Of a stretch of DNA of 64,000 nucleotides, positions 6,828 to 16,268 are shown piece after piece; the first letter of the stretch is position 1, and every line of letters starts with the position of its first letter. The stretch is from Lysobacterales bacterium 63-13 (GTDB lineage: Bacteria; Pseudomonadota; Gammaproteobacteria; Xanthomonadales; Rhodanobacteraceae). The translations under genes were made by a program, and so were the position numbers. The stretch is taken from the NCBI GenBank assembly GCA_001899855.1, contig MKWR01000006.1:1-64000 (forward strand), in the 5' to 3' direction. The notes below the pieces were generated by a model. The model had not been told where the DNA came from. It saw only the letters and a list, made by a program, of their open reading frames with translations, and did no database searches.

Positions 6828-8879
6828 ATGCAACGATTCGCCCTCGCCTTCCTCACGCTGGCTGGCACGAGTCTGCTCGTGTCGGCTGCCCGCGCCGAAA
6901 CGCGCGTCTTCGAGCCGATGGACGTGTTTGCCCTGGAATGGGTGGACAGTCCGCAGATCTCGCCGGATGGCCAGCGCATCGTCTACGCGCGGACGGGTTT
7001 CGACGTGATGAAGGACCGCAAGCGCTCCAGCTTGTGGATGATCGATGCCGACGGTCGCCAGCATCGACCGCTTGCCGCCAGTGGCAGTGGTGCGGCGTGG
7101 TCGGCGGACGGGCGGCGCATCGCCTACGTCGCCAGCGCCGACGGCTCGACGCAGATCCGCATGCACTGGCTCGATGGCGGGCAGGACGCCAGCATCACCC
7201 GGCTGACGGGCTCGCCCGGCAACCTGAGCTGGTCGCCGGATGGACAATGGCTGGCCTTCACCCTGCGCGTGCCGGCGGACGAGGCGCCGCTGGCGAGCAT
7301 GCCGAAGGCGCCGAAGGGCGCGGAATGGGCGGCACCGGTCAAGGTCATCGATCGCGTCATCTATCGCATCGATGGCGGCGGCTATGTCGATCCCGGCTAC
7401 ACGCATGTGTTCGTGGTTGCCGCCGACGGCGGCGCGGCTCGCCAGATCACCAGCGGCAAGCACAACTTCAATGGCCGCCCGGCGTGGAGCGCGGACGGCA
7501 AATCGGTGATCGTTGCGGCCAATCTCGATGCGGACTGGGAATACCAGCCGACCGAAAGCGATCTCTATCGCTTCGCCATCAGCGATGGGGCGATGACGCG
7601 CCTGACCGAGCGCAAGGGCCCGGACCGCAGCCCGATGCTGTCAGCGGACGGTCGCCAACTGGCCTGGCTTGGCTACGACGACATGCGCCACCCGTACCAG
7701 ACCACGCGCCTCTACGTCGGCAATGCCGACGCCGGCAACGCGCGCGCCTTGACCGACGGCTTCGACTACAGCATCGATGCCGCGGCCTGGGATGGCAATC
7801 GCGGTCTCTGGCTGCAATTCGACGACCATGGCCGCACCGTGCTGGGCTGGGTCTCCGCAGCCGGTGGCAAGGTCGAGCGCATCGTCGAAGACCTCGGCGG
7901 CATCGAGATCGGACGTCCCTACACGGGCGGCGACTTTTCCGCGGCTGCCGGCAAGGTCGCCTATACGCGCGGCACCTCGGCTGCGCCATCCAACCTTGGC
8001 GTGGTCGCGCGCAACGGCAAGGCCCGCGTGCTGACCGACCTTGGTGGCAACCTGCTTGAACACCGCAAGCTCGGCAAGGTCGAGGAGATCACCGTCAAGT
8101 CCAGTGCCGACGGTCGCGCCATCCAGGCCTGGATCGTCACTCCGCCCGGCTTCGACAAGGCGAAGAAATATCCGCTGCTGCTGGAGATCCACGGCGGCCC
8201 GTTCGCCGCCTATGGCCCGGGCTTTGCGCCGGAAATCCAGCTCTACGCCGCACAAGGCTATGTCGTGGTCTACGCCAATCCGCGCGGCAGCACCGGTTAC
8301 GGCAGCGAGTTCGCCAACCTGATCGAGAATGCCTATCCGGGCCAGGACTACGACGACCTGATGAGCGTGGTCGATGCGACGATTGCCCGCGGTTCCATCG
8401 ATACCGACAACCTGTTCGTCACCGGTGGCAGCGGCGGCGGCTGCCTGACGGCATGGATCGTCGGCCATACCGATCGCTTCCGCGCGGCGGTGTCGGCGAA
8501 ACCGGTGATCAACTGGGCAAGCTTCGTGCTGACCGCCGACATGTATCCCTATTTCTCGCAGTACTGGTTCGACGGCATGCCCTGGGAGAATCCAGAGAAC
8601 TACGCCAAGCGCTCGCCACTGCACTACGTCGACAAGGTGACCACGCCGACCATGATGCTGGTTGGTGACGACGATCACCGCACGCCGGCCTCGGAGGCCG
8701 AACAGTTCTACCAGGCGCTCAAGTTGCGCAAGATCGATACCGCCATGGTGCGCATCCCGGGCGCCTCGCACGAAATCAATGCGCGGCCGAGCAACATGAT
8801 CGCCCAGGTGCTGAACTCGATCGCCTGGTTTGAAAAGCACCGCGCACGCGCGACGACGGGGAAAGCGGATGCCGATTGA
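6828..8879 (+). CDS. Secreted S9 family prolyl-oligopeptidase-type peptidase
   Basis: A 683-residue dipeptidyl-peptidase/acylaminoacyl-peptidase-like serine peptidase. I start at the ATG giving MQRFALAFLTLAGTSLLVSA, a clear signal peptide ending near ARAE; the 38 extra ORF-track residues are spurious. The first 400 or so residues form a WD/TolB-like beta-propeller (repeated SPDGQ/SADGR motifs). The C-terminal alpha/beta-hydrolase has Ser535 in GGSGGG, a likely acid Asp616 in GDDDHRTP, and His648 in GASHEI. Probably periplasmic, degrading oligopeptides. Its stop overlaps the start of the next gene, so the two are likely cotranscribed. A GGGATTCGGGGTTCGGGAATG repeat lies just upstream. Confidence 0.92.
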   Translation: MQRFALAFLTLAGTSLLVSAARAETRVFEPMDVFALEWVDSPQISPDGQRIVYARTGFDVMKDRKRSSLWMIDADGRQHRPLAASGSGAAWSADGRRIAYVASADGSTQIRMHWLDGGQDASITRLTGSPGNLSWSPDGQWLAFTLRVPADEAPLASMPKAPKGAEWAAPVKVIDRVIYRIDGGGYVDPGYTHVFVVAADGGAARQITSGKHNFNGRPAWSADGKSVIVAANLDADWEYQPTESDLYRFAISDGAMTRLTERKGPDRSPMLSADGRQLAWLGYDDMRHPYQTTRLYVGNADAGNARALTDGFDYSIDAAAWDGNRGLWLQFDDHGRTVLGWVSAAGGKVERIVEDLGGIEIGRPYTGGDFSAAAGKVAYTRGTSAAPSNLGVVARNGKARVLTDLGGNLLEHRKLGKVEEITVKSSADGRAIQAWIVTPPGFDKAKKYPLLLEIHGGPFAAYGPGFAPEIQLYAAQGYVVVYANPRGSTGYGSEFANLIENAYPGQDYDDLMSVVDATIARGSIDTDNLFVTGGSGGGCLTAWIVGHTDRFRAAVSAKPVINWASFVLTADMYPYFSQYWFDGMPWENPENYAKRSPLHYVDKVTTPTMMLVGDDDHRTPASEAEQFYQALKLRKIDTAMVRIPGASHEINARPSNMIAQVLNSIAWFEKHRARATTGKADAD

Positions 8880-9576
8880 GGAAAACACCGATGGCTGCGA
8901 AGGCACCGAACTGCAGGTGCTCGAAGCCATCGAGGCTCGCATTCTCGGCAGCCTGATCGAGAAACAGGCAACCACGCCGGATGCCTATCCGCTGACCCTC
9001 AATGCCGTGGTCGCCGCCTGCAACCAGAAATCCAGTCGCGATCCGATCAGCCAGTACGAGCCCGGCGAAGTGGGCCACGCCTTGCGCCAACTGGAAGGCA
9101 AGGGCCTGGTCAGCGGCACCTTGAGCGCCCGCGCATCGCGCTACGCGCACAAGTTCGAAAGCGCCTACAACGTCACCACGCGCCAGCGGGCCCTGCTTGC
9201 CTTGCTCATGCTGCGTGGCCCGCAAACGCTCAACGAACTCTATTCACGCAGCGAACGCCTGGCCGATTTCCCCGATGCCGAAGAAGTGCGCAGCGTCCTC
9301 GATCGCCTCGCCACGCGCGTGCCGGCCCTGGTCGTGCGCCTGCAGCGCGCCGCCGGACAGCGCGAGGATCGCTACATGCACCTGCTCTGCGGCGCGGTAT
9401 CGCCGGATACGGCCATGCACCTTGCCGATTCCCCGGAACGCCCTGCCCCCGGCCTCAGCGAACGCGTCAGCCAGCTGGAAAGCCTGGTTGCACAATTGCA
9501 GGAAGTGATTGCCGAGCTGCAGGCGCGCCCCGGCAATGGCGGGCCTGCGGCCGACGACGAGAGCGACAACGCATGA
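8869..9576 (+). CDS. YceH family protein (DUF480)
   Basis: A 235-residue protein matching the DUF480/YceH family: EARILGSLIEKQATTPDAYP at the start of the first winged-helix domain, NQKSSRDP, and a second winged-helix with MLRGPQTLNELYSR. I start at the ATG giving MPIEENT, which overlaps the stop of the peptidase gene. The last 45 or so residues (SERVSQLESLVAQLQEVI) form a coiled coil. The role is not established, though the tandem winged-helix fold suggests nucleic-acid or protein binding. It overlaps the next gene at ATGA. Confidence 0.9.
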   Translation: MPIEENTDGCEGTELQVLEAIEARILGSLIEKQATTPDAYPLTLNAVVAACNQKSSRDPISQYEPGEVGHALRQLEGKGLVSGTLSARASRYAHKFESAYNVTTRQRALLALLMLRGPQTLNELYSRSERLADFPDAEEVRSVLDRLATRVPALVVRLQRAAGQREDRYMHLLCGAVSPDTAMHLADSPERPAPGLSERVSQLESLVAQLQEVIAELQARPGNGGPAADDESDNA

Positions 9577-10364
9577 CTGCTGCGGACGTCGGGATGCCGG
9601 CAGCTTCGGCGCCGCGTGCACAGCGCATGTTCCTCGTCCTTGCGGGCTTCTTCGTCGCCAATGCAATCATCGCCGAGTTCATCGGCGTGAAGATTTTCGC
9701 GCTCGAGGACACGCTCGGATTGAACCCGTTCGAGTGGAGACTGTTTGGGGAAAGCGGCTCTCTGAACTTCACCGCCGGCACCCTGCTCTGGCCGATCGTC
9801 TTCATCATGACCGACGTCATCAACGAGTTTTACGGACAGCGCGGCGTGCGTTTCCTGTCCTGGCTCGCCGTCGGCCTGATTGCCTATGCCTTCCTGTTTG
9901 CCTATATCGCGATCTCGCTGGCCCCGGCCTCATGGTGGGTCGGTGCGGCCAACGAGAGTGGCGTGCCGGATCTGCAGGCCGCCTATGCCTACGTGTTCGG
10001 CCAGGGCCTGTGGACGATTGCCGGATCGATCACCGCCTTCCTCGTCGGCCAGCTCATCGACGTGCGCATCTTCCATTCGATCCGCCAGCGCACCGGCGAG
10101 CGGCATATCTGGATGCGCGCGACCGTATCGACCTTTGTCTCGCAGTTCATCGACAGCTTTGTCGTGCTCTATATCGCCTTCGTCATCGGCCCGCAGCATT
10201 GGAGCACGAACCGCTGGCTGGCCATCGGCACGGTCAACTATTCCTACAAGGTGCTGGCCGCTATCGCCTTGATCCCGCTGATCTACCTGCTGCGCATCGG
10301 CATCGACGCCTGGCTGGGCAGGGACCTCGCCGATCGGCTCAAGCGCGAAGCGGCACTGGCCTGA
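9573..10364 (+). CDS. yhhQ: Queuosine precursor transporter (YhhQ/VUT family)
   Basis: A 263-residue inner-membrane protein of the DUF165/VUT family, which imports 7-cyano- or 7-aminomethyl-7-deazaguanine for queuosine synthesis. It has about six hydrophobic segments and the family signatures IVFIMTDVINEFYG and FVSQFIDSFVVLY. The start overlaps the yceH-like stop (ATGA). The last queuosine step, QueG, is also encoded in this window at 50267-51334 but is not linked to it. Family call firm; the exact substrate is by homology. Confidence 0.9.
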   Translation: MTAADVGMPAASAPRAQRMFLVLAGFFVANAIIAEFIGVKIFALEDTLGLNPFEWRLFGESGSLNFTAGTLLWPIVFIMTDVINEFYGQRGVRFLSWLAVGLIAYAFLFAYIAISLAPASWWVGAANESGVPDLQAAYAYVFGQGLWTIAGSITAFLVGQLIDVRIFHSIRQRTGERHIWMRATVSTFVSQFIDSFVVLYIAFVIGPQHWSTNRWLAIGTVNYSYKVLAAIALIPLIYLLRIGIDAWLGRDLADRLKREAALA

Positions 10365-10398
10365 TTGCCGTGCGCCGACCCGCGGCGCGAGAGGGTGC

Positions 10399-11061
10399 TC
10401 AGCGAGGGGGCGTGCGCACAGCGCGGATCGGGGTTGAACTCTTGCGCGTGAACACATAGACGGCCGCCGGCGGCACGTTGCGCCAGGCAACCCCGCCGCG
10501 AACCGCATGCAGGCCAAGCTCGCTGAGCAGCTCGCGCGACACCGGACTCGACGGGCCATAGGTGAACTGGATGAAGCGCCCGTTGGCTGAAAGCACCGAG
10601 AACGCCGCGGAAAGGATGCTGCGCTGGGTGCTGCGCGACATCGACAGCAGGCCAAGGCCGCTGAGGATCGCATCGACACCGTGGTCCTTGCCAAACTCCT
10701 CGCGCTCGATGATGGCCTGCAGTTCCCGGGCGTCGCCACGGATGACTTTCACTCCCGGAAACTGTTCGCGCAGGAGACGGTGCAATTCGGGGTTGAGTTC
10801 GACCACGAGCAGGTTTTCCGGTGCCACGCCGCGCTCAAGCAAGGCACGCGTGAACACCCCGGTTCCGCCGCCGAGTTCGATCACGCGCCCGGCGCGCTCC
10901 GGCAACTGGTTAATCATCTCGCGCGCCAGGATGCGGCTGGATGGCGACAGCGCGGCAATGGCCAGCGGATTCTTCAGCCATTGGCGAAAGAAGGTCCAGT
11001 TGCCCGCCACGCGATCGGCTTTGGCAAAGCGATCCCGCATCGGCGGGCCAACCAGACTCAT
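10399..11061 (-). CDS. Class I SAM-dependent methyltransferase, phospholipid N-methyltransferase-like
   Basis: A 220-residue Rossmann methyltransferase. It shows FFRQWLKNPLAIAALSPSSR, typical of PmtA-like phospholipid N-methyltransferases and RrnA-like relatives, then the SAM motif VIELGGGTGVFTRALLERG and the acidic strand end VVELNPEL. I chose the MSLVGPP start; the 25 upstream residues in the ORF track run into promoter-like sequence, and a further ATG (MRDRF) seven codons in is possible. A phosphatidylethanolamine substrate is inferred from family resemblance only. Convergent with the yhhQ-like gene (35-bp gap). Confidence 0.8.
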   Translation of the reverse strand: MSLVGPPMRDRFAKADRVAGNWTFFRQWLKNPLAIAALSPSSRILAREMINQLPERAGRVIELGGGTGVFTRALLERGVAPENLLVVELNPELHRLLREQFPGVKVIRGDARELQAIIEREEFGKDHGVDAILSGLGLLSMSRSTQRSILSAAFSVLSANGRFIQFTYGPSSPVSRELLSELGLHAVRGGVAWRNVPPAAVYVFTRKSSTPIRAVRTPPR

Positions 11062-11234
11062 ACGCAATTCCGGAATGAAGCAACCCCACGGCAGGCAGGG
11101 TCGCGAAAGATCGCAGCGTAACACCGGTCCGGGCAATCGACCAGAATGACTGATGGCGGGGTGGCGACTGGGCGGATGCCCGGGATGGCTGCCGGTGTCC
11201 CCGCCAGTGCAGTCGTTTCAGGCTTTGCCAATTG

Positions 11235-11280
11235 CAGAAAAGAAGACCCCGCGGATATCAGGGGAAATGTCCGCGGGGTC
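11235..11280 (-). terminator. Rho-independent terminator of the Gly/Tyr-rich protein gene
   Basis: A perfect 11-bp stem GACCCCGCGGA/TCCGCGGGGTC (11245-11255 with 11270-11280). Read on the minus strand it is followed by a T-rich TTCTTTTCT run. It sits 52 bp after the minus-strand gene 11332-11877. Confidence 0.8.
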
Positions 11281-11331
11281 CGGGTGCCGACTGCAGTATG
11301 CACATGCAGGCGGCCTTGCAGGTTCGATCAG

Positions 11332-11877
11332 TCAGTCGCGACGATCGTAGTAGGAGGCGCGACGCGAATAACCACGATCCCGGTCGGCATAGCCGCGCGA
11401 ATCATGGCGACGGTCATCGCGGCGATTGTCACGGTGGCGATCACGGCCACGGTAATCGTCGTGGTAATCGTTGTAATAGTAGTTGTCGTAGCGGACCACG
11501 CGGCGGGTCACCGGCCGGTAGTGGCGATACGAAGGATAGGTGTAGTAGCTCGCGCCATAGCCATAGCTCGGGTAGGCGTAGGAGTAGTAATAGGACGGGT
11601 AGTAACTGACCGGGTAATAGCCACTGCTGTAGCCACCGTAATAGTTGCCATAACCGCCGTAATAACCGCCGTAGAAGTTGCCACTGACATAGCCGCCGCC
11701 ACAATGGCGGCAATCGGAATAGCCGATGCTGTAACCGGGCCCGGAAAACCCAACGCTGATGCCCCAGTTGTTGTGGTGACCGCCGCGCGCGAATGCGCTT
11801 GGCGCAAACAACAGTGCAGCCAGCAAGGCGAACACGACTGGTACAAGGCGAAGGTGACGGGATGACGAAAACGGCAT
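11332..11877 (-). CDS. Secreted Gly/Tyr-rich low-complexity protein
   Basis: A 181-residue unrecognised protein. The start at MPFSSSRHLRLVP is preceded by AGGA and gives a good signal peptide (VVFALLAALLFAPSAFA). The mature part begins ARGGHHNNWGISVGFSGPGY, continues with a GYYGGYGNYYGGYSSGYY-type tyrosine/glycine tract, and ends in an Arg/Asp-rich tail (DRHRDNRRDDRRHDSRGY). There is one CxxC (DCRHCGG). It resembles the many small surface or envelope proteins with disordered aromatic-rich regions; no function can be assigned. Monocistronic, with its own terminator downstream. Confidence 0.75.
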   Translation of the reverse strand: MPFSSSRHLRLVPVVFALLAALLFAPSAFARGGHHNNWGISVGFSGPGYSIGYSDCRHCGGGYVSGNFYGGYYGGYGNYYGGYSSGYYPVSYYPSYYYSYAYPSYGYGASYYTYPSYRHYRPVTRRVVRYDNYYYNDYHDDYRGRDRHRDNRRDDRRHDSRGYADRDRGYSRRASYYDRRD

Positions 11878-11952
11878 TTCAGGAGTCCTCTGATGGAACG
11901 CCTGCACTGTGCGTACAGCCGACTGAATCGCGACTGAAATCAACCTGAATGT

Positions 11953-14115
11953 TCAGCGTGGTTGCAGTTCGTAACATTGGTGGATTCGTGAGTTTCTCGT
12001 GAAGTCGAACGGGATGCTGGCGTTGCCCACGTCACGCACGGCGAACTGTTCGGCGATCAAGGGATCGAGCTTGAAGCGCCGGTAGTTGTTCGAGAAGACG
12101 ATCGTGCCGCCAAACGCCAGGCGCTCGGCGCACAGGCCAAGCAATCGCACATGCTCCTTCTGCACGTCGAAGTCCTCGGCGCGCTTGGAATTCGAGAAGG
12201 TCGGCGGATCGACGAAGATCAGGTCGTATTCGCCGCGATCGTGTTCCAGCCATTGCAGGCAGTCGGCCTGGATCAGTTGATGGGCAGCGCTGCTGAATCC
12301 GTTCAGGGCGAGGTTCCTTGCCGCCCACTCCAGGTAGTTCGCCGACAGGTCGACGCTCGTGGTCGTGCGCGCGCCGCCCGCAGCGGCGTAAACGCTGGCC
12401 GTCGCCGTGTAGCAAAACAGGTTGAGGAAACGCGTGCCACGCGCTGCCTCGCGCAGGCGCGCGCGCACCGGGCGATGATCGAGAAACAAGCCGGTATCGA
12501 GATAGTCGAACAGGTTGACGCGGAACTTCAGGCCTGCTTCCTCGACGATGAGGAAACTCGAGCGCTGATCCATGCGCCCGTACTTGCCGCCACCCTTGGC
12601 CTTGTAGCGGGTCTTCACCGCAATGTGATCACGCGGCAACTCGAACGCCGCAGCGGCGCCGCGCACCAGTTCGGCCAGGCGCGCGGAAGCGACATGCTCG
12701 GGGATCTCCTTCGGTGCCGCGTACTCCTGCACGTGCAACCAGGTTGCCGCTGGCTTGTCGGGGCGTGATTCCTCGCGCCCGCTGTACACGTCGATGGCCG
12801 CCGAATATTCGGGAATGTCGGCATCGTAGGCGCGCCAGCAATGCACTTCCTCGCGATCGAGGCGCTTGCGCAGGTGCTTGATGGTCTTGCGCAAGCGGTT
12901 GGCAACGGCTTCCGCACCCGGCGACAGCGCCCGCTCCTCGACCGCGCGTGGTGCCGCATCACCGCCAATCTCGAAGAGCAGGAAGCGGCATTCGAGTGCG
13001 CCGTTGTAGAGCGCATAGCGCTTGTGCGCGCGCAAGCCGATGGCGCGGCCCAGGCCCTCGTCCGAGGTGATCACGGCAAGTCGCCAGCCATCGAATTCGG
13101 CACGCGCCGTGTCGCCAATCGCGCGATAGGTGGGTGCCAGGGCATCCTGCTGGCCAATGCGCTCGCCATACGGCGGATTGCAGATGAGCAGGCCCGGGGC
13201 TGTCGCGTCGGTCGGGCGCCGCAGGTGTTCGATCGCCTGCCGCTCGAAGCGCGTGAAACCGATCACGCCAGCCTGCTGCGCATTGCGCTTGGCCTGGTTG
13301 AGGACACCCGGATCCTCATCCATGCCGAAAAACGCGGCCGGCAAGGCGCGCAGGCCGGTTTCGGCGCGCGCCTCGGCCTCGGCACGCAAGGCCTCCCAGG
13401 CATCACCATCGTGGCCAAGCCAGCCGAGGAAACCAAAGTAGCTTCGACGAATCCCCGGTGCCACATCGGCCGCCATCAGCGCCGCCTCGATCACCAGCGT
13501 GCCGGATCCGCACATGGGATCGACCAGTGCACCGCCACCCTTGAAGATTTCCGGCCAGCCGGCGCGCAGCAGCATGGCGCAGGCCAGGTTTTCCTTGAGC
13601 GGTGCTTCGCCCTGGCCAACGCGATAGCCGCGCCGATGCAGCGGCGTGCCGGACAGATCCAGCGAGAGCAAGGCACGATCCTTGCGCAACAACAGGTTCA
13701 GCCGTATGGATGGCTGTTCAAGGTCAACGCCGGGACGGTTGCCGTTGCGATCGCGGAACTGGTCGACCACCGCATCCTTGACCTTCTGCGCCAGGTAGCG
13801 CGTGTGCCGCATCAGGCTGGCGTTGCTCACCGCATCGACGGCTAGGGTACCGTCCTCCCCCAGGTGTGCGGACCAATCGATCGCCTGCACGCCATCATAA
13901 AGTGCATGTTCGTCGGCAGCGGCAAACTCGCTCAAGGGCATGAGGATGCGACTGGCCAGGCGCGACCACAGGCAGGCGCGGTAGGCATCGACCAGCTCGC
14001 CGCTGACATGCACGCCCGACAGCGCTTCATGGACTTCATGTGCGCCGAGTGCGACCAGTTCGTCGCGCAGCAGGTATTCGAGGCCTTTCGGACAGGTGGC
14101 GAAAAACTGCTTCAT
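11953..14115 (-). CDS. rlmL: Bifunctional 23S rRNA methyltransferase RlmKL
   Basis: A 720-residue fusion that makes m2G2445 and m7G2069 in 23S rRNA. The N-terminus has the THUMP domain; the first methyltransferase (RlmL) shows DPMCGSGTLVIEAAL and LLICNPPYGERIG. The C-terminal RlmK half has FLNLFCYTATASVYAA and IFVDPPTFSNSKR. Full family length. It shares a one-base stop/start overlap with the upstream hydrolase gene, so both are on one transcript. Confidence 0.96.
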   Translation of the reverse strand: MKQFFATCPKGLEYLLRDELVALGAHEVHEALSGVHVSGELVDAYRACLWSRLASRILMPLSEFAAADEHALYDGVQAIDWSAHLGEDGTLAVDAVSNASLMRHTRYLAQKVKDAVVDQFRDRNGNRPGVDLEQPSIRLNLLLRKDRALLSLDLSGTPLHRRGYRVGQGEAPLKENLACAMLLRAGWPEIFKGGGALVDPMCGSGTLVIEAALMAADVAPGIRRSYFGFLGWLGHDGDAWEALRAEAEARAETGLRALPAAFFGMDEDPGVLNQAKRNAQQAGVIGFTRFERQAIEHLRRPTDATAPGLLICNPPYGERIGQQDALAPTYRAIGDTARAEFDGWRLAVITSDEGLGRAIGLRAHKRYALYNGALECRFLLFEIGGDAAPRAVEERALSPGAEAVANRLRKTIKHLRKRLDREEVHCWRAYDADIPEYSAAIDVYSGREESRPDKPAATWLHVQEYAAPKEIPEHVASARLAELVRGAAAAFELPRDHIAVKTRYKAKGGGKYGRMDQRSSFLIVEEAGLKFRVNLFDYLDTGLFLDHRPVRARLREAARGTRFLNLFCYTATASVYAAAGGARTTTSVDLSANYLEWAARNLALNGFSSAAHQLIQADCLQWLEHDRGEYDLIFVDPPTFSNSKRAEDFDVQKEHVRLLGLCAERLAFGGTIVFSNNYRRFKLDPLIAEQFAVRDVGNASIPFDFTRNSRIHQCYELQPR

Positions 14116-14630
14116 CAGTCTTCCAGCGAGAGCAGGAGCTGGCGGAATGCCTCGGCGCAGAATCCGACATGCGCGCCCAGGCGATGATCGTCATCGACCA
14201 GATGCAGGGTGTCGCCGCGCGCACTGGCAAAATCGATCACCGCCTTCACCGGGCACAGCTCGTCGCGCCAGCCGTGCACGAGGACGGTCGGCACCGCTGC
14301 GGCCGTGAAGTCGAACGCATAACCCTTGATGCCGACCGGCAGCGCCATCAGGAACAAGGCCGCGCACTCGCGCCGCGTCGAGGCGAATCCGGAGATGAAT
14401 GCACCCATGCTCGAACCGGCAAAGATCACCCGGCCACTGGCCGGTGCCGCGGCGACCGCGCGCGCGGTGCGCGCCGTGATCGCCTGCAGGTCACGGCTGG
14501 CATCGAGATCGCGGTAATCCGGGCGGATGCCGACCCAGCCAAGCTCTTCGGCCACCTTGGCCAGCGCGGTGACCTTGGTCGCATCCGGCCCGCTTTCGAG
14601 GCCATGGGAAAGAATGATGGTTCCTTTCAC
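14115..14630 (-). CDS. Small alpha/beta hydrolase (YqiA/esterase-like)
   Basis: A 171-residue alpha/beta-hydrolase. It shows the oxyanion-region ILSHGLESG, nucleophile elbow FAGSSMGAF, an acid in VHGWRDELCP, and a terminal histidine candidate in DDDHRLG. The short, lidless form resembles YqiA-type esterases. The substrate is unknown. It lies immediately upstream of rlmL with overlapping stop/start codons, so it is cotranscribed, though no functional link is apparent. Confidence 0.8.
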   Translation of the reverse strand: MKGTIILSHGLESGPDATKVTALAKVAEELGWVGIRPDYRDLDASRDLQAITARTARAVAAAPASGRVIFAGSSMGAFISGFASTRRECAALFLMALPVGIKGYAFDFTAAAVPTVLVHGWRDELCPVKAVIDFASARGDTLHLVDDDHRLGAHVGFCAEAFRQLLLSLED

Positions 14631-14758
14631 GAATGCGGCTCCGTCAAAACGCGCGATGCTAACAGAGCAACGCGGGCACCACCCACCCGGCTCCTGCGGG
14701 AGAGGCTTTCAGGCCCGATGCGTTTCGTCAGCTCGTGAACGCGTGCGAAACTGCGCTG

Positions 14759-15334
14759 ATGCCCGACCTTCCGATCCACGATTGGCCCCTGCCCTACGAG
14801 GAACGCCTCGCCGAACGCCTGCCTTCGGCGATCGATCTCGTCGTCATCCATTGCACCGAGCTGCCAGATCTGCCGACGGCACGTGAATACGGCGAGCGCA
14901 TTCGCCATGCGGACAGCCAGACCGGCAACAGCGGCCACTATTACATCGACCGCGATGGCCGCACCCTGCGTTTCGTCGGCGATCTGCGCGTGGCCCATCA
15001 CACCTTCCGGTTCAACCCGCGTTCGATCGGCATCGAGCTGGTGAACATCGGGCGTTATCCCGACTGGAATGATTCGCGGCACCAGGCCATGACCGAGCCC
15101 TACACCGCCGCGCAGATCCGTTCGTTGCTCGGCCTGCTCAAGCACCTGCGCCACGAGTACCCGAGCCTGCGCTGGATCGCCGGCCACGATGCACTGGACC
15201 GGCGCAAGGAGCCGGCCAGCGACAATCCCGAGCTGCTGCTGCCGCGGCGGATCGATCCGGGGCCGATGTTTCCGTGGAGCCAGGTACTTGCCGGCAGCGA
15301 TCTCGAACGCTGGCCCGAGGCGGACGACATCTGA
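14759..15334 (+). CDS. N-acetylmuramoyl-L-alanine amidase, AmpD-like (Amidase_2)
   Basis: A 191-residue zinc amidase of the AmpD/PGRP fold, cleaving the bond between MurNAc and L-Ala. His31 (LVVIHCTE) and the later histidine in WIAGHDALDR plus the aspartate of RIDPGPMF match AmpD's zinc ligands. AHHTFRFNPRSIGIELVN is the conserved core. About 14 extra residues separate the GHD histidine from the DPG aspartate compared with AmpD. No signal peptide, so probably cytoplasmic muropeptide recycling. A GTG 24 bp upstream is an alternative start. Confidence 0.88.
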   Translation: MPDLPIHDWPLPYEERLAERLPSAIDLVVIHCTELPDLPTAREYGERIRHADSQTGNSGHYYIDRDGRTLRFVGDLRVAHHTFRFNPRSIGIELVNIGRYPDWNDSRHQAMTEPYTAAQIRSLLGLLKHLRHEYPSLRWIAGHDALDRRKEPASDNPELLLPRRIDPGPMFPWSQVLAGSDLERWPEADDI

Positions 15335-15387
15335 CGCGGCGCAACAACGCTTGGCTATACTGGCCCACCTTTCCGACCGCCGCCTCC

Positions 15388-16257
15388 ATGACTGCACCGA
15401 TAGTCAGCGAACTGATCGACCTGCTCCAGCTGGAGCGCTTCGAGGACAACCTGTTTCGCGGCCAGAGCCGCGATATCGGCACGCGCTATGTCTTTGGCGG
15501 CCAGGTCCTCGGACAAGCCTTGTCGGCCGCTCAGCAAACCGTCGACCCCGCACGCCACGCGCATTCGCTGCATGCGTATTTCCTGCGTGCCGGCGATGTC
15601 GAGGCGCCGATCATCTATTTCGTCGAGCGCAGTCGCGACGGCGGAAGTTTTTCGGCGCGACGCGTCGTGGCGATCCAGCACGGCCAGCCGATCTTCAACA
15701 TGACCGCCTCGTTCCAGGAACCCGAGCGCGGTGCCGAACACCAGTTTCCGATGCCGCTGGTGCCGAAACCCGAGGACCTGCCGCAAGTCGACATCGTCCC
15801 CGCCGACGAGCTCGACAAGATCCCGGCCAAGCGCAAGCGCTGGCTGAACAAGGACGGCCCGTTCGAGTTCCGCCACGTGCATCCGCGCAACGAGCTCAAC
15901 CCGACGCGCCAGCCGCCCACCCAGAATGTCTGGTTCCGCCTGGTCGACCGCGTGCCGGACAGCCCCGTCTTGCATCGCTCGCTGCTTGCCTATGCCTCGG
16001 ATTTCCATCTCATCGGCACGGCCACGTTTCCGCATGCGATCTCCTACCTGCAACCCAATGTGCGCATGGCCAGCCTTGATCATGCACTTTGGTTCCATCG
16101 TGCGTTCCGCGCCGACGAATGGTTGCTGTATTCCTGCGACAGCCCGAGCGCCCAGCAGTCGCGCGGCCTTGCGCGTGGCATGATCTTCACGCGTGATGGC
16201 ATCCTCGTGGCATCGACCGCGCAGGAAGGCCTGATTCGCGTTGTCGAAACGGATTGA
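15388..16257 (+). CDS. tesB: Acyl-CoA thioesterase II
   Basis: A 289-residue double-hotdog thioesterase that hydrolyses acyl-CoAs to free fatty acid and CoA. Signatures include FRGQSRDIGTRYVFGGQVLG, SLHAYFLRAGD and the C-terminal DHALWFHRAFRADEWLLY. The start at MTAPIVSELIDLL was chosen because it aligns with TesB starts; 38 upstream residues in the ORF track are out. Cytoplasmic. The following DUF2007 gene begins 11 bp after the stop. Confidence 0.94.
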   Translation: MTAPIVSELIDLLQLERFEDNLFRGQSRDIGTRYVFGGQVLGQALSAAQQTVDPARHAHSLHAYFLRAGDVEAPIIYFVERSRDGGSFSARRVVAIQHGQPIFNMTASFQEPERGAEHQFPMPLVPKPEDLPQVDIVPADELDKIPAKRKRWLNKDGPFEFRHVHPRNELNPTRQPPTQNVWFRLVDRVPDSPVLHRSLLAYASDFHLIGTATFPHAISYLQPNVRMASLDHALWFHRAFRADEWLLYSCDSPSAQQSRGLARGMIFTRDGILVASTAQEGLIRVVETD

Positions 16258-16268
16258 CGGGATTCCCC

